A stretch of DNA of 64,000 nt from CALHVX01 sp964640725 (GTDB lineage: Bacteria; Pseudomonadota; Gammaproteobacteria; Pseudomonadales; Azotimanducaceae), in assembly GCA_964640725.1 (NCBI GenBank), contig CAZXIJ010000003.1:156250-220249 (forward strand). Reading direction: 5' to 3'. Every line of letters starts with the position of its first letter. The first letter of the stretch is position 1. A program made the translations under genes and the position numbers. The notes beneath the pieces were generated by a model. That model saw only the letters and a list, made by a program, of their open reading frames with translations. It was not told the DNA's origin and searched no databases. Shown here one piece after another: positions 49,399-57,956 of the stretch.

Positions 49399-49634
49399 GC
49401 GGGCAGGCTCCGCGCGACCAGGGCGGCGAGTTCGTCCAGCCGATGAACGTCGGCCAGCGCTTCGAGCTCGATGGCGATATCGAAGTGGTCTTCGACCTCG
49501 GTGACAAAGCCCATAATCTGCACGGACTCCAGGGCCAGGTCGTCGACCAGGTTGGTCTGGGCCGTTGCGACGACGTCCAGCTCCTGCTGCAGCAAGCGGA
49601 TCAGCTGCGCCGTAATGTCGTCCGTGCCTGGCAC
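49395..49634 (-). CDS. Acyl carrier protein of the ceramide locus (AcpR-like)
   Basis: A 79-residue ACP. LVDDLALESVQIMGFVTEVEDHFDI is the phosphopantetheine region, with the attachment serine in LES (Ser37) instead of the usual DSL. Start is GTG 49634; TTG 49649 would add five residues and deepen the overlap with the reductase gene. The dedicated ACP would be loaded by the acyl ligase at 33.8 kb and used by serine palmitoyltransferase, whose gene overlaps its stop by four bases. Confidence 0.82.
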   Translation of the reverse strand: MPGTDDITAQLIRLLQQELDVVATAQTNLVDDLALESVQIMGFVTEVEDHFDIAIELEALADVHRLDELAALVARSLPA

Positions 49635-49635
49635 C

Positions 49636-50664
49636 TTAAGAGGGCTCAAGGCTGGGCAGCGGCTCAGGCAGCGGATCGCCGTCCAGGGTTTTGCGAATGC
49701 CCTGCGCCAGCCCCAGCCGTGGCTGCCATCCGGTCAGCCTGGAAAACTCCGTGTTGTCGGCGATCCAGTGCGGCGCGCGCAGCTCTCGCACCTTGCCCGG
49801 CGTGAGCATGGGCGCTCGGTCCAGAAAGCGCGCGAGCCACAGGTTCAGCCGCGCCGCGACCTTGAGCAGCGCGTGCGGTAACGGCATGACAAAGGCGTGC
49901 CGGGCCCAGCCACGCTCTCGGGACTCCATCACCGAGCCGGCAATCTGATGCCAGTCATAGCCATCGATATGGCCGTCATCAATGCTGAATACCTGATGGC
50001 GCAGCTGTGCTTCGTGCTGGAGCCAGGCCAGCACAGCGGCAGACAGGTCCTCGACATGAATGAAGGACAGGCGTTGCTCGCCACTGGCGACCCGCGGCAG
50101 AACGCCAGAGCGGGCAATGCGAAACAGCGGCATCAGCTCCGCATCGTGCGGGCCGTACACGGCAGGCGGCCGCAGGATGGTCCAGGCCAGCTGCGGATGC
50201 TGGCGCACCATATCCTCGCCTGCCGCCTTGCTGGCCGCGTACCAGGAGATGTCCCGGCGCGACGCGGCCAGGGATGACAGCAGCAGCAGGGGAATCTGAG
50301 GCGTCTCGCCCAACACTTTGGTCAGCACCGCAAGGCCTGCTACGTTGGCCGGCAGGAAGTCCGCCAGGCTGGCGCCGCGTACGGCGCCGGCACCGTAGAT
50401 CACCGCATCGATATCGGCCAGCGCGCTCCGCAGCACCTGATGGTCGTCCAGGCTCGCATCCACCCGCTCGACGCGCGGATCCAGCAGGGCCCGATTGGGG
50501 GACTCGGGGCGCACCATGGCACGCAGTCGATAGCCGCTGGCCAGCAGATCAGCCTGCAGCTGGCGCCCGATGAAACCCGTGGCCCCGTAGAGCAGCAACC
50601 GGCCCCGGCCAGCGCCCGCCGGCACGGCGGTCACGTCGTCACCGGGAGACGACGCGAGCGGCAT
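49636..50664 (-). CDS. NAD-dependent epimerase/dehydratase family protein (CerR-like)
   Basis: A 342-residue extended SDR. LLLYGATGFIGRQL has the NAD(P)-binding glycines (27-33), and SWYAASKAAGEDM gives Tyr142 and Lys146 of the active site after the serine pair SSLAAS. The same gene neighbours spt and the ACP in Caulobacter, where it acts as the ketosphinganine/ceramide reductase; here it lies next to the ACP start. ATG 50664 was chosen; a TTG at 50694 is possible. Not a sugar epimerase by context, though the fold alone does not tell. Head of the CerR-ACP-Spt operon. Confidence 0.77.
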   Translation of the reverse strand: MPLASSPGDDVTAVPAGAGRGRLLLYGATGFIGRQLQADLLASGYRLRAMVRPESPNRALLDPRVERVDASLDDHQVLRSALADIDAVIYGAGAVRGASLADFLPANVAGLAVLTKVLGETPQIPLLLLSSLAASRRDISWYAASKAAGEDMVRQHPQLAWTILRPPAVYGPHDAELMPLFRIARSGVLPRVASGEQRLSFIHVEDLSAAVLAWLQHEAQLRHQVFSIDDGHIDGYDWHQIAGSVMESRERGWARHAFVMPLPHALLKVAARLNLWLARFLDRAPMLTPGKVRELRAPHWIADNTEFSRLTGWQPRLGLAQGIRKTLDGDPLPEPLPSLEPS

Positions 50665-50775
50665 TGGCGGGTTAGCGGGATCGTCTGGACTCAAGGGCCG
50701 GTACTCGCGGCTGGCAGCAAACCGGCGCTATGCTAGCGCAGCGACCCGCGAATGGCACTGGCGAGATCCGCACCG

Positions 50776-52308
50776 CTATTGGTCGTCGTCCTTCTTGCCG
50801 CCAAACAGGCCGCCCAGCCCCTTCAACGCTTCCCGCGCAGTATCTCGATACTCTTCGGGCACCTTGTCGTCGATGACGTCCGAAAGCTCTTCGTTGACCT
50901 TGTCCCGGGCCTTGCCGGCCGCGAGCCCCGCCAGTGCTTTCTGAGCGCCTGCGCGATCGAGCCCACAGCTGGGTTCCTCGAGCGTGCCCGTGCAGCGGAT
51001 CGGTATCGGCAGGCCGTAGAGCGCATCGTTGACCGGGAGCGCGTCGAGGCTCGGATGACGGTCAATCGTGATCGCGCTGGCCAGATCCAGCTCGCCGGTG
51101 AGCGGGTTGACGATGCCGTCGCCGGTCAGCTTGACGTTGTCCAGGGCGAAGCGCAGCGACTGCCGGGTGCCCTTGGGCTTCCAGCTACCGTCCAGCTTGA
51201 GGTAGCTCAGCTGTTCCGGCCAGCCGGCCAGGGTCTCGCTCTGACCCGCCAGGGCGGCGATCCCGGAGACCGCTTCTTTAATGACCGCGATGTCGATCAG
51301 CCCTTCGCTGGAATCGAAAGAGAGCTCGCCGCTCATGCTGTTGACCAGCGCTTCCGGCGTATTGCCCTGCATGGTCAACTCGCCGCCAGCCAGCAGCGGT
51401 GCCACCCATTTCAGGGTCGGGGCGATCATGTCCATCAACGCCTGAGCCTGCAGGGCATCGGCATCGGTCTTGATGCGCCACTGCGGGGTCCGGCGCGTGG
51501 TATCGATCGCCGCGGTGGCTTTGACAGAGCCGCCCAGCGCATCGGGAATGGTGATGACGTTGTTGCTGCGGCCATCCTTGTTGGTAGCATCGATGGCGAT
51601 GTTGCGGAAACTCGCGCCGTCGGCAACGTATTCCGGCACCGTGCACTGTGCCTGCCAGTTCATGGCCCGAAAGGTATCCAGGGGCAGCACATCGTCCCTG
51701 GTTTCCTGCGCGACAATCGCAGGTTCGCGGCTGAGCTGACTGGCCGCCACGTCGCACTGGCCCTGGATTCCGTCGTAGCTGAAGCGCATCGGTTTGAGCG
51801 TCAGCCGGTCTTCGTCGTCGAAGTACGTGAGCGGTCCTTCGACCCGTACCGATACCGGCGGTTCGCCCTCGCTTTCCAGCTGCGCCTGCAAAAACAGGGG
51901 GCTGGGCGTGCCGAACGCGAAGTCGTCAAGACGGAGTGCATCGACCTGGATGACATCTCCGAACTTTTTATCGATCACGCGCGTATCCGCAACGCGGAGC
52001 TGATCGATCACCAGTTCCCCGCCCCCGGTGATCAGGCTCATCAGGTTGGCCTTGACCCCGACGGAGCCGATCTCATAGCGACTCTCGTCATCTTCGAAGC
52101 TGATGTCCTGGCCCTTGAGCACCACCGGTGGCCACAGTTGCCAGGACAGATCGCCGGTCAGTTTGACCTGCAGACCGGTGGTGTCGCTGATCAGGGTTTC
52201 CAGCTGCGGCTTGAACCGGTTCGGATCCTTCAATGCCCACAGCAGGCCGCCGGCCAGCAGGGCCAGGACAGCGACCAGCACGACAACGGCGATCAACAGC
52301 TTCTTCAT
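50776..52308 (-). CDS. AsmA-family protein
   Basis: A 510-residue protein with an N-terminal anchor (KLLIAVVVLVAVLALLAGGLLWAL) and a long strand-rich periplasmic body. RFKPQLETLISDTTGLQVKLTGDLSWQLWPPVVLKGQDI is the AsmA signature. A short acidic/basic C-terminus (FGGKKDDD) follows the last strands. AsmA-like proteins (AsmA, TamB, YhdP) bridge the periplasm and move phospholipids. At the border of the lipid locus and coupled to an NTF2-like gene, it may help move the sphingolipid or the usual phospholipids. The start overlaps the previous stop (ATGA). Confidence 0.83.
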   Translation of the reverse strand: MKKLLIAVVVLVAVLALLAGGLLWALKDPNRFKPQLETLISDTTGLQVKLTGDLSWQLWPPVVLKGQDISFEDDESRYEIGSVGVKANLMSLITGGGELVIDQLRVADTRVIDKKFGDVIQVDALRLDDFAFGTPSPLFLQAQLESEGEPPVSVRVEGPLTYFDDEDRLTLKPMRFSYDGIQGQCDVAASQLSREPAIVAQETRDDVLPLDTFRAMNWQAQCTVPEYVADGASFRNIAIDATNKDGRSNNVITIPDALGGSVKATAAIDTTRRTPQWRIKTDADALQAQALMDMIAPTLKWVAPLLAGGELTMQGNTPEALVNSMSGELSFDSSEGLIDIAVIKEAVSGIAALAGQSETLAGWPEQLSYLKLDGSWKPKGTRQSLRFALDNVKLTGDGIVNPLTGELDLASAITIDRHPSLDALPVNDALYGLPIPIRCTGTLEEPSCGLDRAGAQKALAGLAAGKARDKVNEELSDVIDDKVPEEYRDTAREALKGLGGLFGGKKDDDQ

Positions 52309-52862
52309 GGTTCAGGGTTTCCGTTTCCTAAAAGGGTGTACAGCGGATCGTCAGGCGCGCGACCGCCGCGAGCGAGGCCATCGAAAGGCGGCCCGTCATC
52401 CTTGGACGCGCCCGGGCCCATGCGGTTCCAGTCCATGACCACCTGCCGGTGGGCGATCTTCCACTCATCGCCCCGGCGCGCCAGCTGATCCAGATAGCGC
52501 CCGAAGAACACCATCTCCTCGTCGGGCTCTCCGCTCCGATAGTGGTAGGCCGTCACGTAAGTTTCCGAACGAGCGGTCGCCGGAGGCGTTCCCGCATCGA
52601 AGTGGATCAGGCAGTTAGAGATCGTGTGCTGCGTGTGCCGATAGCTCCGTATGGCCTGCGGCAGCACCCCGCAGAACTCGTGCGCGCTGCCGTTAAAGCG
52701 GCCATAGGCAACCGTTGCATCCGGCCAGTAGCAAGCCTTGAGGCAGGCTTCGTCGGCCCGGTCGACCCCGCGGCAGTGCGCCGCGAGCAAGCGTTGAATG
52801 GCAAGCTCGTCGGCGAGGCGGACGGGGCCTGGAACACGGCCTGGATCGGGGGTCAACGTCAT
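52305..52862 (-). CDS. NTF2-like/SnoaL-type domain protein
   Basis: A 185-residue cytoplasmic protein. DELAIQRLLAAHCRGVDRADEACLKACYWPDATVAYGRF is the opening of the SnoaL_4/NTF2-like cone fold, as found in ring-dioxygenase small subunits and dehydratases, and HTISNCLIHFD with WKIAHRQVVMDWN the later strands. Typical members are 150-180 residues. It lies directly upstream of the AsmA gene (four-base overlap). ATG 52862 lacks a Shine-Dalgarno, and the true start could differ. Enzymatic role unknown. Confidence 0.72.
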   Translation of the reverse strand: MTLTPDPGRVPGPVRLADELAIQRLLAAHCRGVDRADEACLKACYWPDATVAYGRFNGSAHEFCGVLPQAIRSYRHTQHTISNCLIHFDAGTPPATARSETYVTAYHYRSGEPDEEMVFFGRYLDQLARRGDEWKIAHRQVVMDWNRMGPGASKDDGPPFDGLARGGRAPDDPLYTLLGNGNPEP

Positions 52863-52965
52863 GGGGAGAAAGGGTACTCGAAGCCGCGGCTGCGCGGGAG
52901 TATGCCTGTTTCGCGACCCTCCGCGCGCTCTGTTAAGGTGCCTGCGCGTAACGATTTGGAAACAC

Positions 52966-54867
52966 ATGCCGCGCGCCACCTCCCTGCTGGTACTGCTCGC
53001 CAGCCTGCTCAGCCCCGCCGCTTTTGCCGCCCCCGGGAGCATCGACGCACCGACGGTTCTGCTGGCAGAGTTGGCGACGCCGCTGACCGTCAACGGCGAA
53101 AGCGACGGCGTGACCCTGACCGCCAATGGCCAGCCCGTGCCGCTCACCTGGGACGGCACCGCCTGGGGCGGCGAGTTGCCCCCCGGCGCCAGCGGCGCAC
53201 TGACCCTGGCGTTGCAGGACCGCAACGGCGACGTTATCGCCAGCGAGCAGCGCTACGTGCTGTCGGGCATCTGGTCCATCGCGCCGCCCATGCTCGCGTT
53301 TCTGCTGGCGCTGCTGTTCCGGCAAGTGATCCCGGCGCTGTTCGTCGCGATCTGGCTGGGGGCTTTCCTGATTTTGGGGCCGTCCATCCAAACTCTGGTC
53401 CCGAGCCTGCTGCAGTCGGTGTCAAGCTACGCGGTCAAAGCGCTGACCGACAGCGGCCACGCCACGCTCATTGTCTTCACCTTCATGATCGGTGGCCTGG
53501 TTGCGGTCATCTCCCGCAACGGCGGAACCAGCGGAATTGTCGCGCAGATCACGACCTGGGCGAACACCCGGCAGCGCGGCCAGACGGCGACCTTTCTGCT
53601 CGGGCTGGTGTTTTTCTTTGACGACTACGCCAACACTCTGGTGGTCGGCAAAACCATGCGCCCGGTGACTGACGCGCTCAGGGTCTCCCGGGAGAAGCTT
53701 GCGTACCTGGTGGACTCCACCGCGGCGCCAGTGGCAACCCTTGCGCTGATCAGCAGCTGGATCGGTTTTCAGCTGGGGCTGGTGGGCGACGCCATCGACA
53801 AGATCGATGGCCTGAACGCCAACGCCTACGGCATCTTTCTGAACTCTCTGGCCTACAACTTTTACCCGATGCTGACGCTGTTTTTCGTAGCGCTGGTATG
53901 CCTGAGCGGCAGAGACTTCGGGCCCATGGCCGCGGCGGAACAGAGAGCGGTGCAAACCGGCGCGCTGATGGCGCCAGAGGCGCAGCTGGGCGACGACAGC
54001 GAGGCCAACGCCATGAGCGCCAAACCCGGCGTCCCCCTCCGCGCGCTGAACGCCTACCTGCCATTGCTGACGCTCATCGTGGTGATGCTGACGGCGCTCT
54101 ACATCACCGGCGGCAGCAGCGTTGGCTACGACGAGTCGCTGCGCAGTATCATCGGCGCGTCGGATTCATACCTGGCGCTGGTGTGGTCGACGCTGAGCGC
54201 GGTCATCGTTGCCGTGGTGTTGAGCCTCGTACAGCGCCTGCTGACCCTGGCCGAGGCCATGGATGCCTGGTACGCCGGCTGCAAGGCCATGCTGCTGGCC
54301 ATTATCGTGCTGGTGCTCGCGTGGACACTATCAAACATCAACGAAGAACTGCGCACCGCGGAGTACCTGACCGCCCTGCTGAGCGATCAGCTCGACGCCC
54401 GCTGGCTGCCCGGCATCGTTTTTGCCATGGCCGCCTTCACCGCCTTTGCGACCGGCACCAGCTGGGGCGTCATGGGCATCCTGCTGCCCATCGTCATACC
54501 TCTGGTCTGGGCCACAGCGCAGGTGCAGGGCATCGACGCGCCCATGCCGCTGATCTATGGCAGCGTCAGCGCAGTGCTCGCCGGCGCTGTCATGGGCGAT
54601 CACTGCTCGCCGATCTCTGACACCACCATCCTCTCGTCGGTGGCGACCTCCTGCGACCTGGTGGATCACGTCCGCACGCAACTGCCCTACGCCCTGGTCG
54701 TTGGCGCTGTCAGCCTGTTCTGCGGCTTGCTGCCGACCGGCTACGGCGTGCCCTGGTACATCGCGCTGCTGATCGCCATGGCGGTACTGTTTGGCCTGCA
54801 CCGGCTGCTGTCTTCTGCCCCGGAGCAGCCAGGGACCGAACCCGCGCCAGCGCCGGAACAGGCGTAG
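52966..54867 (+). CDS. NhaC-family sodium/proton antiporter with exported N-terminal domain
   Basis: A 633-residue protein. The N-terminus has a cleavable signal (TSLLVLLASLLSPAAFAA) followed by a strand-rich domain of about 80 residues (VNGESDGVTLTANGQPVPLTWDG), unusual for the family and probably periplasmic. From about residue 100 the NhaC-type membrane part begins: SIAPPMLAFLLALLFRQVIPALFVAIWLGAFL, MIGGLVAVISRNGG, GLVFFFDDYANTLVVGKTMRPV, FATGTSWGVMGILLPIVIPL and AVLAGAVMGDHCSPISDTTILSS. These match the conserved ion-binding regions of NhaC transporters. TTTGGA precedes ATG 52966. It should exchange sodium for protons or carry an organic anion. Confidence 0.85.
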   Translation: MPRATSLLVLLASLLSPAAFAAPGSIDAPTVLLAELATPLTVNGESDGVTLTANGQPVPLTWDGTAWGGELPPGASGALTLALQDRNGDVIASEQRYVLSGIWSIAPPMLAFLLALLFRQVIPALFVAIWLGAFLILGPSIQTLVPSLLQSVSSYAVKALTDSGHATLIVFTFMIGGLVAVISRNGGTSGIVAQITTWANTRQRGQTATFLLGLVFFFDDYANTLVVGKTMRPVTDALRVSREKLAYLVDSTAAPVATLALISSWIGFQLGLVGDAIDKIDGLNANAYGIFLNSLAYNFYPMLTLFFVALVCLSGRDFGPMAAAEQRAVQTGALMAPEAQLGDDSEANAMSAKPGVPLRALNAYLPLLTLIVVMLTALYITGGSSVGYDESLRSIIGASDSYLALVWSTLSAVIVAVVLSLVQRLLTLAEAMDAWYAGCKAMLLAIIVLVLAWTLSNINEELRTAEYLTALLSDQLDARWLPGIVFAMAAFTAFATGTSWGVMGILLPIVIPLVWATAQVQGIDAPMPLIYGSVSAVLAGAVMGDHCSPISDTTILSSVATSCDLVDHVRTQLPYALVVGAVSLFCGLLPTGYGVPWYIALLIAMAVLFGLHRLLSSAPEQPGTEPAPAPEQA

Positions 54868-54976
54868 CCCCCGCCCGTCGGCGCCCAGTGTCGGCTTCCT
54901 GACAATGGCGCCGCCGACAGGCCCCTAAGCTCTCTGCATACCCGCTCCCCGGAGCGCCAGTGCAGGAGGGCCGCCC

Positions 54977-55207
54977 ATGTCGCAAACCAACAGCAACGCT
55001 GCAAAGACGATCCTCAGATTCGTCCTCGCCGCCACGGTGATCACCTCTGCCCCGGACATCGCCGCCAACATTCGGTTACGGCTCATAGACGACCAGAGCG
55101 CCGTGCCGACTGGGCTGCCAACGGACAGCCAGCCGCAGGCCCCCGATCGATCGCCGCGGCCCGAATCCCCGGAACTGCAGCGCGAGCGCTGGAGCGACCG
55201 GGCGTGA
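54977..55207 (+). CDS. Small exported/membrane protein, unknown function
   Basis: A 76-residue frame with AGGAGGG six bases before its ATG, the best Shine-Dalgarno of the right third of the window. Residues 8-30 (AAKTILRFVLAATVITSAPDI) form a weak membrane or signal segment, followed by LRLIDDQSAVPTGLP and a Pro/Ser/Arg-rich tail. No family recognised. It lies after the NhaC gene (110-base gap) and before the MDR gene (75-base gap), so it is likely its own unit. Confidence 0.5.
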   Translation: MSQTNSNAAKTILRFVLAATVITSAPDIAANIRLRLIDDQSAVPTGLPTDSQPQAPDRSPRPESPELQRERWSDRA

Positions 55208-55281
55208 GCCGCTACTTGCATGCCCCGACACTCGCCTTGTACTGCTAGAGTGGCTCGACACCACCGACCGGGAATCGAGGA

Positions 55282-56280
55282 ATGGCACGCGCATGGGAGA
55301 TCACGGCCTACGACGGTGTGGACGGGCTGCAGCTGGTGGACTGCGCCATCGAGCAGCCCGGCCCCACAGAGGTGCGGCTGCGCATCGAGGCCTTCGCCCT
55401 GAACTGGGGGGACGCCGACCTCATGAACAACCTCTACTCCTTCAGCTTTTCCCAGTTCCCGGCCCGCATCGGCATGGAGGCCGCCGGCATTGTCGAGGCC
55501 GTCGGCGAGCAGGTCACGGGCATCGAGACCGGTGACCGCTACTGCACCCTGCCCCACTTTTACGACTACAAAGGCGCCGGCGCAGACACGCTGGTGGTGG
55601 ACCAGAAGTACCTGACGAAAGCGCCAGACGGACTGTCCGCAGTAGAGTCTGCGTCGATCTGGATGCAGTTCATGACGGCCTACTTTCCCATCGTGGAGCT
55701 GAGCAACGCCGCGCCGGGACGCAACATTCTGGTCCCTGCGGGCACCAGTACCGCCGGCTGTGCGGCCCTGCAGATCGGCCGCATGTACGGCGCCACGATG
55801 ATCAGCACCACTCGCTCCGAGGCCAACCGCCAGCTGTTGATGGACAGCGGCGCTGATCACGTCTTCGTCGATGACGGCGCCGACATCGAGGCCTTCCTGC
55901 GCGACGTCACGGGTAACGCCGGCGTCCATGCCGCCTTCGATCCGGTGGGCGGCGAGTTTATGGACCGCTACGTCGGTGCCATGGCCAAGGGCGGCCTGCT
56001 GTTCCTGTACGGCGGGCTCAGCGGTAGCTTCTCCACGCCGCCGCTCACCGCCATGTTCCAGGGTAACCTCTGGTTCCATGCCTATTCGCTGTTCAACTAT
56101 GTGGACGAGCGGGAATCGAACGAGCGCGGCAAGGCGTTTGTGTACAAGGCACTGGCCGACGGCACGCTGGCACCGAACGTCGATCGGGTGTTTCCCATGG
56201 AGGGGTACGTCGACGCCTGGCGCTACATGAAGAGCGACCGGCCCCGCTACGGCAAAGTCGTGATCGAGACCGGCGCCTAG
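55282..56280 (+). CDS. Zinc-independent MDR reductase (quinone oxidoreductase-like)
   Basis: A 332-residue medium-chain reductase. VRLRIEAFALNWGDADLMNN, ARIGMEAAGIVEAVGEQVTGIETGDRY, RNILVPAGTSTAGCAALQIGRMYGATMISTTRSEANRQLLMDSGADHVF and GVHAAFDPVGGEFMDRYVGAMAKGG follow the QOR order; the zinc-binding Cys/His of alcohol dehydrogenases are absent. It should use NADPH to reduce quinones, enones or similar. GAGGA precedes ATG 55282. Convergent with the monooxygenase gene 57 bases on. Confidence 0.85.
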   Translation: MARAWEITAYDGVDGLQLVDCAIEQPGPTEVRLRIEAFALNWGDADLMNNLYSFSFSQFPARIGMEAAGIVEAVGEQVTGIETGDRYCTLPHFYDYKGAGADTLVVDQKYLTKAPDGLSAVESASIWMQFMTAYFPIVELSNAAPGRNILVPAGTSTAGCAALQIGRMYGATMISTTRSEANRQLLMDSGADHVFVDDGADIEAFLRDVTGNAGVHAAFDPVGGEFMDRYVGAMAKGGLLFLYGGLSGSFSTPPLTAMFQGNLWFHAYSLFNYVDERESNERGKAFVYKALADGTLAPNVDRVFPMEGYVDAWRYMKSDRPRYGKVVIETGA

Positions 56281-56336
56281 CGGCCGGCAGCCCACCGCGA
56301 CGAAATATCGTCCGTTGTGCCAGGCTTCGCCAAGAG

Positions 56337-57956
56337 TCAGCGCAGGTCGATGGTGGGATAGCCATCGGCCGCCACCTCGGCGAGGTGCGCCCGGTAGCGT
56401 GGCGCGCCGGCCCAGTAGGCGTTATAACGCACGGGCCGATCGTCTCCGCCCTGGCGATCCGGGGCGTAGCCGGTAAACCAGCTCTCGACCTTGCTGAAGG
56501 GCATGCGCTCCTGCGCCTCGGCCACGCGCCGGACCCAGTCCTGCTCGGCGGCTTCGCGCACTTCAACACGCGTCGCGCCCTGCGATCGGGCCTGCAGAAG
56601 CAAATCGGTCACCCAGTCGACCCCGACCTCGATGGACCGGGGGTAATTTGTTGAGCCGGAAACGCTCTGCGGCCCGGCAACCATGAGCAGGTTCGGGAAA
56701 CTCCGATTGAGAATCCCCAGATAGGTCAGGGTTTCGTCCTGCCACTTATCGCTCAGGGCAAGACCGTCGACGCCCTGAATCTCGATCTGGTTAAAACCGC
56801 CCGTGATCGCGTTGAAGCCTGTCGCCAGCACCAGCACATCCAGCGGGTAAAACGCTTCGGTCGTCTGCAGCCCGGAAGCCGTGATTCGCTCTATGGGCGC
56901 TTGCGCGATATCAACCAGCTCGACGTTGCTGCGGTTGTAGGCTTCGAAGTAGCGCGTCTCCAGCGGCAGACGTTTCATCCCAAAACCGTGATCCCGGGGA
57001 ATCAGCTTGTCGGCCACCGCAGGATCGTCTACCCGGGCGCGAATGCGCGCCGCCACGTAGGCAGACAGGGCACGGTTGGGCTCTGCCTCCAGAAAGGTCT
57101 CGGGAAAGTTGGCCAGCAGCAGCGAAAACCCGGGCTTGTCGTAGAGCTCGTCCCACAGGGCCTGGCGTTCCTCCGGCGTGACCGCATCGTAGCCGCGGCG
57201 ATCCGGCAGATGCACGAAGCCGCCCTGGGACTGCGCACAGGTCGCCAGGATCTCGTCGTAGCGCTCGCGGATTTCGGCCATCTCCCGCTCGGAGATGGGC
57301 GCGTTGTTCAGAGGAATGCTCCAGTTCGGCCGGCGCTGAAACACCGTCAGCGCCCCGACCTTATCGGCAATCTCGGCAATGATCTGTATACCTGTCGCCC
57401 CCGTGCCAATCACCCCGACCCGCTTTTGCGACAGATCGAGCGGCGTCTGGGGCCAGTGAAAGCTGTGAAAGGCCTGGCCCTGAAAGTCCTGCAGGCCATC
57501 GATCTCGGGGATGTAGGGCACGGACAGCACGCCCAGGCAGGTCACGACAAAGCGCGACCGGTAGCTGTCGCCGCTGGCCAGCGTCAAGGTCCACAGACGG
57601 CTCGCTTCGTCCCAGCGCATGGCCTGCACGGCTGCGTTGAACTGCATGTGCGGGCGCAGCGCGAACTTGTCTGCCACGTAGTTCAGGTACTTCAGATTTT
57701 CCGGCTGCGGCGAGAAGCGTTCTTTCCAGTGCCACTCGTCAATCAGTTCCCGGGAGAAGGAATAGCCGTAGGAGTAGCTTTCCGAGTCAAAGCGACAGCC
57801 CGGATAGCGGTTGCGATACCAGGTACCGCCAAGATCTGCGTTGGCTTCCAGCAGCAGCGCATCGAATCCTTCGTCGACCAGGCGCTTGATCTGGTAAATG
57901 CCGCCAACGCCGGCACCGATGACAATGACGTCGCGGGGTTGATCCTGACTGCTCAC
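56337..57956 (-). CDS. Flavin-dependent Baeyer-Villiger-type monooxygenase
   Basis: A 539-residue flavoprotein. DVIVIGAGVGGIYQIKRLVDEG is the FAD-binding motif, ADLGGTWYRNRYPGCRFDSESYSYGYS the next; FQGQAFHSFHWPQ is the Baeyer-Villiger fingerprint (family FxGxxxHxxxWP), and KRVGVIGTGATGIQIIAEIAD the NADPH-binding Rossmann fold. Such enzymes insert oxygen next to ketones to form esters or lactones. The GTG start overlaps the CPA2 antiporter stop by four bases. Together with the MDR and SDR genes around it a ketone or steroid-type substrate is plausible. Confidence 0.85.
   Translation of the reverse strand: MSSQDQPRDVIVIGAGVGGIYQIKRLVDEGFDALLLEANADLGGTWYRNRYPGCRFDSESYSYGYSFSRELIDEWHWKERFSPQPENLKYLNYVADKFALRPHMQFNAAVQAMRWDEASRLWTLTLASGDSYRSRFVVTCLGVLSVPYIPEIDGLQDFQGQAFHSFHWPQTPLDLSQKRVGVIGTGATGIQIIAEIADKVGALTVFQRRPNWSIPLNNAPISEREMAEIRERYDEILATCAQSQGGFVHLPDRRGYDAVTPEERQALWDELYDKPGFSLLLANFPETFLEAEPNRALSAYVAARIRARVDDPAVADKLIPRDHGFGMKRLPLETRYFEAYNRSNVELVDIAQAPIERITASGLQTTEAFYPLDVLVLATGFNAITGGFNQIEIQGVDGLALSDKWQDETLTYLGILNRSFPNLLMVAGPQSVSGSTNYPRSIEVGVDWVTDLLLQARSQGATRVEVREAAEQDWVRRVAEAQERMPFSKVESWFTGYAPDRQGGDDRPVRYNAYWAGAPRYRAHLAEVAADGYPTIDLR

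Noticed and set aside
49636..50664. Sugar-nucleotide epimerase of a polysaccharide cluster
   Set aside because: No glycosyltransferases are present around it and it is coupled to ACP and Spt genes.
50752..52488. Long plus-strand frame opposite the AsmA gene
   Set aside because: Its product has no recognisable motif, while the minus frame has a clear AsmA signature and membrane anchor.
57380..57395. Third GntR-like site (TGTATACC)
   Set aside because: It lies inside the monooxygenase coding region, lacks the full palindrome and is far from the regulator.
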